Notes under the pieces: model-generated
What the model was told of the DNA's origin: nothing
The model's database searches: none
Seen by the model: only the letters and a program-made list of their open reading frames with translations
Shown: positions 56,501 through 64,000 of the stretch, one piece after another
How positions within the stretch are numbered: the first letter of the stretch is position 1
Layout of the letters: each line of letters begins with the position of its first letter
From: Oryzias latipes
Taxonomy: Eukaryota; Chordata; Actinopteri; Beloniformes; Adrianichthyidae
Direction of reading: 5' to 3'
Assembly (NCBI RefSeq): GCF_002234675.1
Contig: NC_019862.2
Span: 18,313,514 to 18,377,513 of the forward strand
DNA length: 64,000 nt
Program-made: the position numbers and the translations under genes

Positions 56501-57670
56501 AAATGTACCAATATACAATGGTAGCAGAGATATTTTTGTAAAGTCAAATCAAATCAATTTACTAAAGGACTAAATACATCAAATACATGGCTGAAGGAAA
56601 AACCAAATGTGGCTTCAGCAAACATTGACTGCTGGATAGTGAAATTGCTTTGGGCAGGCTGTAAAGACCCACATCTCACTGCACTGTGAGGCTATAATGT
56701 TTGAATGCAGAGGCAAACCTGTTCCTCTTGAGCTCTCTGAAGCTGATGAGTCACTCATGCGAATGAGGATGCCCAACACACACACATCACACACCCAAAA
56801 CTTGTATCCAGTGCAAAAAACCTATAGTCCCACATGACTCATTTTCATTTGTCTGAGAAGACCATGAACGTTCATAGGAAGATTTTTTATATGCGTGTTA
56901 ACTTACCTGCACAAGGAAAATAATTAGAAAATAGAAGTTTGCTATTCTTCTGAACTGCTCAAACATGTTCTTGGGAACAAAATTCCAAACAGTGTACTGA
57001 AATAGAAACAAAAACAAGGATTGCCGTTTAAAGGAACAAGGAATAGGAAAAACACAAACAAATGTTTACTTTCAAAGACTTAGTGTGTTTATAAAGCACA
57101 AAACTGATGAACATACTCAATAGGTTTCGTACATTTATTCCTAGAAACATTCCAAAGGCTGCTATGGCGAGTACAGTATACATTATGATTTAACTAAATA
57201 TCTTGCTAAAGAGTTTCCAAGTTGGTAAGAGTTGCATATTTTGTCAGTTACTCTGGAAATTCCCTCAGTAACACGACTGTCTTTGGTTATTTAATGCATG
57301 AAGCCTCCACTTTAAACTGTGAATTGTTTGTGTAAGAGCGGTCTGTTTAATCCATTGGTTACCAAATCCACAGTTTTCTACGAATCGACCATCTAAAATC
57401 CACTTTAAAAAAAAAAAACTAAGAACACATGTAAACCACATACTTTATAATGTGTGATAAAACGGATTTAGCAAAAATTATCCTAAAATGCAAAGTTTCA
57501 TCAAATTCAAAACATTTATGGAATAAACTTTTATTTTTTTTATTTTTTTTTACCTTAGATGAGATGATTCTGTTGTCTGCAAAGCGCTGTGGTATGTAGT
57601 GGCCATTCTGGGGAAATCGGTTTGCTACATAAACTGTCCTGGTGTCACTCTGATGAGGGGGGTCAAAGCC
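23354..57670 (-). CDS. atp11b: Phospholipid-transporting P4-ATPase ATP11B, exons 2-30 (5' partial)
   Basis: P4-ATPase flippase of endosome/trans-Golgi membranes; the family moves aminophospholipids to the cytosolic leaflet with a CDC50 partner. Exons from 5': 57554-57670, 56907-56996, 54828-54908, 54491-54598, 53452-53580, 51932-52035, 51671-51718, 51315-51379, 50842-50923, 50600-50750, 49624-49821, 49214-49372, 48893-49080, 46951-47019, 46539-46612, 45888-45991, 44886-45067, 43612-43815, 43267-43420, 41965-42067, 41726-41871, 41558-41617, 40978-41105, 40347-40485, 37975-38040, 37418-37521, 36417-36582, 29156-29322 and 23354-23435. They sum to 3468 nt (1155 residues) with unbroken phase. The human protein has 1177 residues in 30 exons. 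The missing first exon (about nine residues) was not found before 64000. The last residues, [10 protein letters not shown], are the recognisable ATP11B C-terminus. The N-domain segment between exons 13 and 14 looks shorter than human. No disabling change. Confidence 0.97.
23483..23544. repeat. (GT)n(GA)n compound microsatellite
   Basis: About 22 GT units are followed by about 9 GA units, 48 bp inside ATP11B intron 29 (upstream of exon 30). Very close to the acceptor: it begins just upstream of the polypyrimidine tract. Confidence 0.95.
23831..24554 (-). mobile_element. Tc1-like transposon remnant, internally deleted
   Basis: The right end, read in reverse, is CAAAATGGGGCAAAAATGTA then TTTAGTCAGCCAC. 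It matches the terminal repeat of the copy at 38199. The minus strand at 23999-24211 keeps the Tc1 transposase motif [12 protein letters not shown]. Most of the transposase gene is gone and the left end is worn. It lies in ATP11B intron 29. Confidence 0.75.
25439..25991. mobile_element. hAT-type MITE with 8-bp TSD
   Basis: The left terminus is CAGTGGTCCCCAACCTCCGG. The right terminus, reversed, is CGGTGGTCTCCAGCC. The flanks are TCTTATGG (25431-25438) and TGTTATGG (25992-25999), matching 7 of 8. CA(G)TGG termini with 8-bp duplications are typical of hAT elements. It contains a 22-nt A run at 25781-25802 and no transposase. Inserted in ATP11B intron 29. Confidence 0.8.
26000..27650. other. ATP11B intron 29, no feature seen
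   Basis: Mixed AT-rich sequence without supported exons. Short open frames on both strands lack splice signals and similarity. Confidence 0.5.
27680..27910. other. Candidate conserved noncoding block (ATP11B intron 29)
   Basis: A 230-bp repeat-free stretch of balanced composition within AT-rich intron. It includes 'ggatggaaatcattccaatt' and 'ggatattccacgtaaactgg'. A plus-strand open frame covers it, but the frame has no start/splice logic and no recognisable domain. Suspected from texture only. A similar texture continues at 28290-28560. Confidence 0.25.
29156..29322 (-). CDS. atp11b: ATP11B penultimate coding exon (exon 29)
   Basis: It encodes the cytosolic C-tail. The core [20 protein letters not shown] aligns by eye with the human D-S-M-C-C-F-P-E-G-E-A-A-C-A-S-V-G-R-M-L. 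The acceptor at 29322 (acctttgctctgcag) keeps phase 0 with exon 28. A tempting acceptor at 29301 breaks phase. The donor CAG|gtgggc splits an Arg codon completed by exon 30. The acceptor is a tandem NAGNAG (gcagcag). Confidence 0.85.
29323..31055. other. ATP11B intron 28, 5'-distal part, no exon seen
   Basis: AT-rich intron with a C run near 29505-29514. No transposon was recognised in this part. Confidence 0.5.
31056..31478. mobile_element. hAT-type MITE family A, copy 1 (8-bp TSD)
   Basis: Termini are TAGGGCTGCACGATATGAGG on the left and, reversed, TAGGCCTGCACAATTAATC on the right. The flanks are AAGTATAG (31048-31055) and AAGTCTAG (31479-31486), matching 7 of 8. The interior has the repeated 'gcgataacgataaat' and 'cgattggtcaa' motifs shared with the copies at 42113 and 61097. 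No coding capacity. Confidence 0.85.
31479..36416. other. ATP11B intron 28, remainder, no exon seen
   Basis: With the part above, this completes a 7.1-kb intron. Open frames at 33932-34201 and 35178-35369 lack splice signals and similarity. No mobile element with clear ends was recognised. Confidence 0.5.
36417..41871 (-). CDS. atp11b: ATP11B membrane helices 5-10 (exons 22-28)
   Basis: Exon 22 carries [18 protein letters not shown], the conserved P4 stretch before helix 5. Exon 23 gives helix 5 (N-V-C-F-I-T-P-Q-F). Exons 24-28 give the remaining helices, including [10 protein letters not shown] and [11 protein letters not shown]. Exon 28 contains a run of Ile codons (four ATC in a row) in the last helix, followed by the start of the cytosolic tail. 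Confidence 0.93.
36790..36985. other. Candidate conserved noncoding block (ATP11B intron 27)
   Basis: A 200-bp balanced, repeat-free stretch (for example 'tttaatgactggtttccttgtc', 'ggtaaagaggttacgattg') about 210 bp upstream of exon 28, inside an otherwise AT-rich intron. A 60-codon plus-strand open frame covers it, but no protein similarity or splice logic supports coding. Confidence 0.25.
38199..39426 (+). mobile_element. Tc1-like DNA transposon, full length but decayed (ATP11B intron 25)
   Basis: Both ends are present. The left is CAGTGGGGCAGAAAAGTATT and the reversed right end is CAGTGGTGCAAAAAAGTATT, each flanked by TA (38197-38198 and 39427-39428), the Tc1/mariner target. At 38563 the plus strand begins M-A-K-T-K-E-L-S-K, the usual Tc1 transposase start. 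Around 38846 it keeps R-L-R-F-A-R-E-H and W-S-N-E-T. Stops and frameshifts break the frame, and the catalytic region is degraded. Length 1228 bp is close to the 1.2-1.6 kb of intact fish Tc1 elements. Confidence 0.85.
39933..39956 (-). CDS. atp11b: Candidate 24-nt in-frame microexon of ATP11B
   Basis: Between exon 25 (ends in phase 0 at 40347) and exon 26 (starts in phase 0 at 38040), the minus strand has acceptor gtgcatgtcctcag, 24 nt coding I-L-R-A-N-R-Q-L and donor gtaagagt. Inclusion would add eight residues after G-N-G-Q, just before a membrane helix segment, without changing frame. The mammalian protein I know lacks these residues. Supported only by splice signals and phase. Confidence 0.4.
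41190..41410 (-). repeat. Degraded DANA/Mermaid-like SINE (ATP11B intron 23)
   Basis: In reverse orientation it keeps 'agccagtccatcgcagggccacacagacagacaacc', 'ggacaatttagtgaccaatta' and 'caaactccatgcagagaaggttcagctgggatttgaaccagg', the SINE middle and head. Diverged, no clear duplication. Confidence 0.65.
41965..43815 (-). CDS. atp11b: ATP11B P-domain and hinge exons 19-21
   Basis: Exon 19 (43612-43815) has the L-T-G-D-K-H-E-T-A motif. Exon 20 (43267-43420) has [15 protein letters not shown]. Exon 21 (41965-42067) has [10 protein letters not shown], the magnesium-binding hinge. All P-type ATPase P-domain signatures are intact. Confidence 0.95.
42113..42523. mobile_element. hAT-type MITE family A, copy 2 (perfect 8-bp TSD)
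   Basis: The flanks are identical: GTTGACAC at 42105-42112 and 42524-42531. The left end is TAGGCCTGCACAATATACCG and the reversed right end is TAGGGCTGCACGACATGAAG, so it is inverted relative to copy 1. 411 bp, no coding capacity. It lies 38 bp from the end of the exon 21 polypyrimidine side, in intron 20. Confidence 0.9.
43583..43605. repeat. (CA)n microsatellite beside ATP11B exon 19 donor
   Basis: A short interrupted CA array within 10 bp of the exon 19 donor (transcript sense TG repeat). Confidence 0.8.
44886..49080 (-). CDS. atp11b: ATP11B nucleotide-binding domain exons 14-18
   Basis: Exon 14 (48893-49080) carries [14 protein letters not shown]. Exon 16 (46539-46612) carries [12 protein letters not shown]. 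Exon 17 (45888-45991) has the K-G-A-E-S ATP-binding lysine motif. Exon 18 (44886-45067) ends in L-G-A-T-A-V-E-D. Segment order and spacing match the P4 N domain. The serine-rich loop of the human protein ahead of exon 14 seems reduced here. Confidence 0.94.
47020..48013. other. ATP11B intron 14, no feature seen apart from the SINE that follows
   Basis: AT-rich intron without recognisable exon or transposon. Confidence 0.5.
48024..48389 (-). repeat. DANA/Mermaid-like SINE with perfect 9-bp TSD (ATP11B intron 14)
   Basis: Flanked by CTGTGAATA at 48015-48023 and 48390-48398. In reverse orientation it reads from a tRNA-like head (GCGCAGTGGTTAGCGCTTTT, CTGGTTCAATTCC) through 'gtgtggagtttgcatgttctccccgtg' to a tail of ATTC/GAAT repeats at the left. 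The identical 9-bp flanks and good preservation suggest a fairly recent insertion. Confidence 0.88.
49214..49372 (-). CDS. atp11b: ATP11B phosphorylation-site exon (exon 13)
   Basis: It begins [13 protein letters not shown], the aspartyl-phosphate site of P-type ATPases (Asp about residue 407 counting nine residues for the unseen exon 1). The acceptor is in frame with exon 12, which ends in N-E-E-L-G-Q. Confidence 0.97.
49624..50750 (-). CDS. atp11b: ATP11B membrane helices 3-4 (exons 11-12)
   Basis: Exon 11 (50600-50750) encodes [15 protein letters not shown]. Exon 12 (49624-49821) has F-I-I-P-I-S-L-Y-V, with the P-I-S-L motif of helix 4 that forms the lipid path in P4-ATPases, and [12 protein letters not shown]. 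The human protein is nearly identical across exon 12. Confidence 0.95.
50842..54598 (-). CDS. atp11b: ATP11B actuator domain exons 5-10
   Basis: Exon 6 (53452-53580) contains D-L-V-L-L-S-S-D-R and the dephosphorylation loop D-G-E-T-N-L-K. Its donor (AAA|gtctgt) is weak but the only one that keeps phase. Exon 8 is just 48 nt. Exon 10 contains A-V-Y-T-G-M-E-S-K before helix 3. Confidence 0.94.
52036..53451. other. ATP11B intron 6, no feature seen
   Basis: AT-rich, with no exon or transposon ends recognised. Confidence 0.5.
53581..54490. other. ATP11B intron 5, no feature seen
   Basis: AT-rich, with a CA-rich stretch at the acceptor side of exon 6. Confidence 0.5.
54909..56906. other. ATP11B intron 3, no clear feature
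   Basis: A 2-kb AT-rich intron. Around 55480-55900 the composition is more balanced and could be an old repeat, but I cannot name it. Confidence 0.4.
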
Positions 57671-58074
57671 CTGCGAGAACAGAGAAGACAGGTTAAGAAA
57701 ATGCCATGGATGACAAGTTATTTAGGTAAAATTAAACATGAAAACTTAAAATAATTTTGTTTTATTGATTTAGAACCATTTAATTCAATGTAATTTAACA
57801 TTTTTATAAAAGGACTGGTAAAATACAAAGACTGATTATCCCTAAACTCCAATTACATCATAGCTGTGATTGTTTATGAGAAGCACCTTTCATTAAAACT
57901 GAATTTTATTTTTAAAATAAATTTTATAAGTGTACTGCTTATGTTAATACAGTACAACAATCACCAACTGCTATATAAATTACATAGTGTTCCCCAGCTT
58001 ATTTGCATCTCAATATTCGCTGGGTCATGTATTTGCGGATTTTTTTTCAGTCATGTGATTCATCACAAAAGCAC

Positions 58075-58500
58075 AGACAACTCAAGACACTTGTATGAGA
58101 CTTTTGCGTCCGAAGAAGGTGCTGAGAAATTTATGAGGAGTGGAGTGGAGACGAAGAGCATGCCGGCCTGTCTGCTTCCCCGCCAGCTTCTAAAGAACAT
58201 TTAACAGCGAGCAACAGCTGGTTCTACCAGTTCCTGAATCACTACCAACCGAAGTTTGTGCCTCTGCGTGGAGAAATGCATAATCTGACTCAGGAGCGGC
58301 CAGAAAATATCCTGAAACGCTGAGAAAGATAATCTCTGGGAATGATCATCATCCAGAGCAGGTGTTTCATCTGGATGAAACCGGCTTCTTCTGGCTTCTT
58401 TTATTCTTAACTAATGAAGGAGGACGCACGGGCTCCTGGTTTTAAGGCACAAAGAGACAGAGTGAGTCTCCTAATGTACGTTATCAAGAACGCTTCCGTA
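58075..58500 (+). pseudogene. Decayed Tigger/pogo-type transposase fragment
   Basis: The plus strand keeps ordered pieces of a CENP-B/Tigger-like transposase interrupted by stops and frameshifts: N-S-W-F-Y-Q-F-L-N-H-Y (near 58213), then V-F-H-L-D-E-T-G-F-F-W (near 58362), then A-P-G-F-K-A-Q-R-D-R-V-S-L-L-M (near 58430). D-E-T-G-x-F-W and P-G-F-K-A-x-(K/R)-D-R are hallmark strings of the pogo DDE domain. Ends and inverted repeats were not found. It lies in ATP11B intron 1. Confidence 0.7.
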
Positions 58501-59140
58501 GTTACTTGTTCAGAATAAAAAACATTTAAAAAAAAACTCTTTTAAACAATATTCCAATGTTCTTTAAAAAATGTTTTGCAAAGTATCAGAAATATACTTA
58601 TATATATATATAACTACTAAACAAATATATAGTCGGGACTAACTAGTGCAATGGATTTTTAATGCAATTAGGAACACAGGCTCCCTCACTAATTTTTTCT
58701 TTTTTTAAACGGCTAATATGATGTAATTGATCTCACAAAGTGAAAATGTAATTGATATGGGTGTTTTGGGACAACCGTTTATGAATGATCTGACTTCTGA
58801 AAAGAAAAATATTGGTGGTTTATTAAATAAATACATTGAAATACATTTTATCACATACTGTTCAAATGCAATGCATTGTGGTAGGGCTGGGCGATATGGC
58901 CAGAAATATCCGATTTTATTGTTTTAAATTTGATTTCTGATTTTTTTTCTCGACCCCCCCCCCCCCACTTAAAGAAAGCAATAAGTACAAACGGCAGACA
59001 ACTTAATGCAAATTTTGCTTTGATTTAATCAAACGCAAGACAAATGTAACCACCATTTCTGGGATGAATAATATACAAATGAACACACTTTTGGAAACAA
59101 AGTCCCCGCTGTGTTTTAAGTCACACGTTTTAGTCTAGAC

Positions 59141-60010
59141 CAGTGTTTTTCAACCTTTTCTGAGCCACGGCACACTTTAACCTTAAAAAAAATCCCGCGG
59201 CACACCAGCATCCAAAAACTAAAAAAAAAAGGAGGAGAAACTCAGTCTGTATTGATCTACAGTCCCTCCACAGTCTCACATGCATTTTTGAGATAATTGT
59301 TGTAGAAAAAGCTGGAAACTGCAGCTGTTTTTTCCTAAAAGATGCAATTAAAGTTAAGTTAGAAGATTTAAAAACAGTTTGAAGTGTGTTCGTTGGTTTC
59401 AAGACGTTTAACAACAGATCTCCTTGTGCGCTGTAACTCTCACAACCCAATGCATCATGGGAGATGTAGTGCATAAAACGGCCGGCGGAGAACGCTTTTC
59501 GGAGCTTCATTGTTTTGTTCACTTGTTCCACGGTCTGATACCGGATTTTGTGGAAAGCTACACCGCTAAAGACGAGCTTTAGCTGGTATTTTTGTTAGAA
59601 CTGAGCGACTTTACGAGCTAAATCGGGACAAGGAAGTGAAGACTTTAACCACTTCTGATTGGTCAGACTGATGACATGTGATTAAGCTCCCCAAGAATGA
59701 TTGGTGGAGACAGTTAAAGCGACGGGACTTTTCCAAAATACAGCCGGAGCTGCAGGTGAATCGTGGTAACGTCATTCTTATCAAAATGTCTTTAATAAAA
59801 TAAAATAAACGCAAAGAAAAAGTATTTTACGATCTTTTATATTCCTAACTCCTCAGTGTTTTATCAGGGCCTGTTTGGATGAACAGAGAGCTGAAATCCT
59901 GGAGATGGGAAATGTTGTTAAATCAGTTAATGAGGGCAATTTCCCACGGCACACATGACCATCTCCCACGGCACATTAGTGTGCCGCGGCACACTGGTTG
60001 AAAAACACTG
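59141..60010. mobile_element. Nested 870-bp hAT-type MITE with perfect 8-bp TSD
   Basis: The flanks GTCTAGAC at 59133-59140 and 60011-60018 are identical. The left end is CAGTGTTTTTCAACCTTTTC and the reversed right end is CAGTGTTTTTCAACCAGTGT. Subterminal 'gccacggcacac' and 'cacggcacattagtgtgccgcggcacac' blocks repeat at both ends. The element lies wholly inside the BED-finger hAT element, so it inserted later. No transposase is seen; the minus-strand open frame at 59130-59531 is not conserved protein. Confidence 0.9.
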
Positions 60011-60306
60011 GTCTAGACTATAGTTTTACTAAAAGGAGACAAACATTCACCTTGAGGGTAGCACCATTCTAAAGGAGTAACAATACAGCTCATATTTGGG
60101 GTCTAAGTTTTTAATTAAATTAATAAACCCCGTCTTCTCCACAGTATATATGGATACCATTTCTTTGGCCGTATGCAAATGTTTCCCACATGATATAAAC
60201 TAGAACTGTGACGGTGTGGGATTTTTGATCACCGCGCTAGTAATAATTACAACGCAGTTTTCTTTATTAACAAATAACAGTAACAACTAACTATCTAAGT
60301 AATGAA

Positions 60307-60810
60307 TTACCTATATAGGCATTGTAGAATGAGTATTGGTATCAGGGCGCTGCGTGTGTAAGAGGAATGAGCGCATGCCACGTGAGAGTGAGTGGGAGCG
60401 TGCACAAGTATTGGGGGTGCGCGTTCATGTTTGGAGTTACGGAGTGAAGGAGAACAGTCATAAAAGGTTTCCCCCAGGTCTTGGAATAGGTTTGTGGTGC
60501 TGCTGCCTTTGACTGCAATGGGATATAGGCAAATGTTGCAGCGTGGGGCCTCTTCCTCCATGTCTGTAGCAGCAAATCCATACCAGTTCCAAACAGGTGA
60601 TTTTATTCCTTTCTTGGGAACAAACTTCCCACTCTCATCGTTAGCCATGTTGTCGCTTGCTGTTTCGTGTGCGCTATGATGTTGTCGTTTGTCACTTGCC
60701 ATACCGCCGTGTGAAACTAACGCTACGGGAGCTCTGGGGAGCCAAAAATGCGCCATTACACAAAAACTTGATTTTGTTATTTTTTTAAATCGCCCGCAAG
60801 TCGAATTCAT
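60307..60810 (-). pseudogene. Truncated hAT transposase N-terminus with BED-like finger
   Basis: A 167-codon open frame. From the internal Met at about residue 37 it runs through G-K-F-V-P-K-K-G-I-K-S-P-V-W-N-W-Y-G-F and C-N-I-C (the zinc-binding CxxC) to A-V-K-G-S-S-T-T-N-L-F-Q, the typical BED finger order. The expected histidine after N-L-F-Q is Asp and the second zinc pair is lost. The remaining residues look like a frameshifted continuation. Dead remnant. Confidence 0.65.
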
Positions 60811-61096
60811 TCATTCAATCGATTTTTCCCCCAGGCCTAAATTGTGGTCTATATTCACAAATCTAGTGAGCATCGATGCACACTGGTATTTCGCAGAGAC
60901 TTCTGGGAAATTTCTAGGGCACTCGATTTTGGAATTGTAAATTCGGACAACACTACAAAATGGCGAACGCACTATAGAGTGCACTATGTACTGCACTTTA
61001 TAGTGAGTAGCGAAGGAATTCAGAGATAGCAACTGAATGTGTATGTTGTGGCAACATGATGTCGCATGAGCCTCCTGCCTTAATTAGGGAAGAGAC

Positions 61097-61537
61097 TAGG
61101 CCTGCATGATATGAGGAAAACTCGCGATATGCGATATTAGTGATCAACATTGCGATGACGATTTAACTTGCGATATATGAACAAATAGCAAAACAACCAA
61201 TAACATAATTTCCCTTCTACTGCAGTTTATTTCAAATAAGAGTCAACATACCTTAAATTATACTCCAAATGAAACTAGTCAACATGGGAGGCGAGCATCT
61301 AACATAAAAGGGCTTATCCGATTGATCGAATGCATAAATGGATTTGTTTGATTTGGTTAAGCACAAGGTTTAGCACAAGATTTAGCACATTTAAAGTTAC
61401 CATTTGTTACGATTTTTGCTGTCTTTTGCATTATGCGTTTTGCACAGCTTGATATCGCGATAACGATAAATGTATTATTTGTTTATTTTATGATAATTTG
61501 TAAAGCTTATTATTTATTTATTTATTGTGAAGGCTTA
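61097..61537. mobile_element. hAT-type MITE family A, copy 3 (8-bp TSD)
   Basis: The left end is TAGGCCTGCATGATATGAGG and the reversed right end is TAAGCCTTCACAATAAAT. The flanks are GAAGAGAC (61089-61096) and GAATAGAC (61538-61545), matching 7 of 8. Same orientation as copy 1. An extra AT-rich stretch near the right end makes it 441 bp. In ATP11B intron 1. Confidence 0.85.
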
Positions 61538-61545
61538 GAATAGAC

Positions 61546-64000
61546 AATATCAGTTTGATTCACTGAATTACCAAAATAAAGAATATGCTCATGCATTTCC
61601 AGAAGACATCTGAAAGCACTGGTTAAAACACAATATTTTTATTTGATCTTATATTTTTAATCAAATGAAATGCAGCTCAATTCTGTATTTGAGCGAGGTG
61701 AGCAAATATTGATAAAGCTGCTACTTTTAGCCAAAGATAATAGAAAAACAGAAGCATGAGTAATACTGTTGGTATTTAACAATACTGTTTTTGAAAATGG
61801 AAAGGAATTTCTGTAAACCAGATTTAAAGAAAGCCTAATAAATAAATTACAGAGGCATGGTTTTAAAATATAACCAATTTTTTGGGTCAGAATTTCTCAT
61901 CTTCAAATAAAACGTTGGGTAACTGGCACTGATAAATGAAAACTGTCACTCTTGCAGAGAACTTGTAGTTTTGTACTCCATGCACATCATACTTATTGAA
62001 ACATTACTTAACTGCAGTTCGGACCTCTGGCAGGAATTGCTAGAAAGCTTGTCTCATTCATACATTTTTTGGTGCAGGTTATACCTTGAATTTCCCTCGC
62101 ATAATATTGTATTACACGAGGGATTTAAAATTGTAATTTATAATAAGACAACAAGTAGTAAGAAAAAAACTTAATGTATCAGTATTTTATCAGATGGAGG
62201 CTTGCGAAAAGGCACAAAACTACTTCAAAATGTTTTTTAAAGAAACATTTTAAACAAAAAGCTAACATTTTGTCTAGTTAAACATTGCTGTTGAAGAATT
62301 GTGCTGTTGAATCTTTTCTTTTTAATGTTGTCATAGTCCATTTGCTTTAGCAAAAAAAAAAACAGGATTGCAGTACAGAAAATCTCTGTCATTGAAAAGG
62401 TTCTGTACAACTTGCACAACTGTGTAGGTGAGTGACCCACAACGATGAAAATTGTGTTTTTGCCTTTTTTAAATGTTCTTGTGGCATTTCTTTTAATTAA
62501 GAAAGATATGTATTCAGAAAATTAAGCTTAATAATTGCATTTCCGATTATTTATTTACTCAACTCACCATGAATCAGGAGAAGACAAAAAAAATGCCATT
62601 AGAAAAAGAGCATATTTGTGAAGTAGAAAAGTCTAATGCGTCCACCTGTAGATAACTACATCCATGTACGTCTTCGTTTTACTCATCTAAGTTGGCATCT
62701 GGCTCAAAACTATATGGCTGGAAAGCTTTTTGTTGTACCTGTAATATTAGTTTGGGGGTGTGAGGGGCTGTAAGATGTAAGGACAGCATGTAAACAGCAT
62801 ATAAACTCAGGTGAATTTCTAATAAACTACTGCCGCTCTGCAGAAATTATACCCTAGAAAACGACAGTTTGTGTGTGTGTGTGTGTGGCAAATTAAGAGG
62901 ACTTAGAAAAATTTTACAATGGATCAAAGGGTGATTGGAGTTGGTCTTTAAGTGAGAACTTTTAAGAAACAGAAATTGTTGTTGTTTTTTTTTCATGTTA
63001 GGTCTTTTAAAGGCTTCTCTTAAAACCAACAAGAAACAACCAAAACAGGAACTAAAATTAATTAACATGATATTGGCAAACACAATATCAATAAGTTCAA
63101 GCAGTACTAAAAAATGTTATATACAAGATTTGCTGCTTTTGAACATCACCTGAATCAAGTTCACTGACAAAATAATTCCCATGGGTATCACAATTTCTGA
63201 TTGAATAAAAGAGATTTTTTTTTATATTTAATATTTTTGAGGTAATTTGGGGCTGTGTCAACACCAAGCCAAATTACAGTGGTCATTGTGTAAAAAAACA
63301 CAAGTGAATTTAAATTGCACTGCCACAAATCTAAACACAGATGGACAATTATTCCCTTGGCAAAACATGCAACTTTCTCGCAGTCTTGGTGACAGACAAA
63401 ACAGCAGACTTTGCGGTAAAGCTGATTGAGGGACCTCAAGTCAAAAACTGCAAGTTACCAGAGTGACAAGAAGTATGGAGGCAATTACATCAACACAACC
63501 TGCAGAGGTTGTGTTGTGTTAATGTGACAGAGTTGCATTAAAGAAATGAACACTGTTTTTGAAAATAAGACTATTTACAAAAAGCAGACCAAACCAATAT
63601 AGAATACGGTAGAGAGAACTAATAGTCTTGAAATATGGACAGAGAAAATGTCCATAGCAAATGTCGTATTTCTCATTTCATTTACAGCTATAAATCAGCA
63701 GCAAACTTTAGAAAAACCAATGACAATAGTAAAAGCTTGCAGCAGATCCAAGTGATCAATAAAAATGAATTAAAGGATGCTTCTGCCTGGTAAGAAGATG
63801 GGCTTTTACCATCTGACTTACAATTCCTTGTATAATGACAGAACTGAAGTCAAACATTAATATACAACTACATCTTTCTGTTATTTAAGAAACTCAAATA
63901 AAACAGCAACCATAATATTTTTCACACCTACAAAGACTATTGAAATGCCTTAAGACCACTGGCATTAAGATAGATGTTAATTAACTTTTAATTAACTACA
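61546..64000. other. ATP11B intron 1 (continues past the window), no exon seen
   Basis: I looked on the minus strand for the short first coding exon, which should encode about nine residues starting M-W-R-W, and did not find it. The sequence is AT-rich, with a short (GT)n at 62872-62886 and many homopolymer runs. Intron 1 is therefore longer than 6.3 kb. Confidence 0.6.

Larger units (their letters stand above)
58882..60839 (-). mobile_element. hAT element with BED-finger ORF, interrupted by a second hAT element
   Basis: The left terminus is TAGGGCTGGGCGATATGGCC. The reversed right terminus is TAGGCCTGGGGGAAAAATCG. The flanks are CATTGTGG (58874-58881) and AATTGTGG (60840-60847), matching 7 of 8. 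The minus strand near the right end encodes a BED-type zinc finger (next entry), as in hAT transposases. Only about 1.07 kb remains once the nested 870-bp element and its duplicated target are removed, too short for a complete transposase, so it is internally deleted. A C run lies at 58956-58967. Confidence 0.75.

Noticed and set aside
59130..59531. A 133-codon minus-strand frame
   Set aside because: It lies inside the nested 870-bp hAT MITE and reads through its terminal repeat; no protein family recognised.
60307..60810. A functional ZBED-type host gene
   Set aside because: Zinc-binding residues are incomplete, the frame ends soon after, and it lies between hAT termini with a target duplication.

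Overview
This is vertebrate nuclear DNA and almost certainly a teleost fish. The protein-coding content is broken into short GT-AG exons. The introns and spacers carry typical fish repeats: DANA/Mermaid-like SINEs, Tc1-like and hAT elements, an L2-type LINE tail and long CA/TG arrays. Three genes can be read exon by exon with unbroken phase. They follow the order known at human 3q26-27: a LAMP3-like gene (+, 5727-10783), MCCC1 (+, 11420-18297) and ATP11B (-, 23354 to beyond the right edge). The identities come from protein similarity I recognise by eye plus this synteny; no search was run.

Layout. 1-5.7 kb holds two doubtful exon-like segments and several repeats. 5.7-10.8 kb is a seven-exon lysosome-associated membrane protein gene that lacks the usual mucin-like stalk; a LINE tail sits in its intron 4. 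Its polyA signal lies about 590 bp upstream of the MCCC1 start codon. 11.4-18.3 kb is MCCC1, the biotin-bearing subunit of 3-methylcrotonyl-CoA carboxylase (leucine breakdown, mitochondrial matrix), with 19 coding exons and a predicted 717 residues. Three copies of a 200-bp TTAA-flanked MITE cluster around its 3' end. MCCC1 and ATP11B are convergent. 19.86-23.35 kb is best read as a 3.5-kb ATP11B 3'UTR. 23.35-57.67 kb carries 29 coding exons of ATP11B, a P4-ATPase lipid flippase, with every catalytic motif intact. Only the short first coding exon is missing and must lie beyond 64 kb. The last two exons are separated from the rest by introns of 7.1 and 5.7 kb that hold repeat-free blocks which could be conserved noncoding elements.

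Mobile DNA. Several insertions are defined by their target-site duplications (TSDs). These are three copies of a 0.41-0.44-kb hAT MITE with 8-bp TSDs, a 2.0-kb hAT element with a decayed BED-finger ORF that itself contains an 870-bp hAT MITE with a perfect 8-bp TSD, a 553-bp hAT MITE, a SINE with a perfect 9-bp TSD, two Tc1-like remnants and a decayed Tigger/pogo transposase fragment.

I found no CRISPR, operon, tRNA or rRNA, and no unknown gene system. The items most worth checking are a phase-neutral 24-nt microexon in ATP11B, the compact LAMP3, the absence of DCUN1D1 between MCCC1 and ATP11B, and the shared termini that link the BED-finger hAT to the MITE family.
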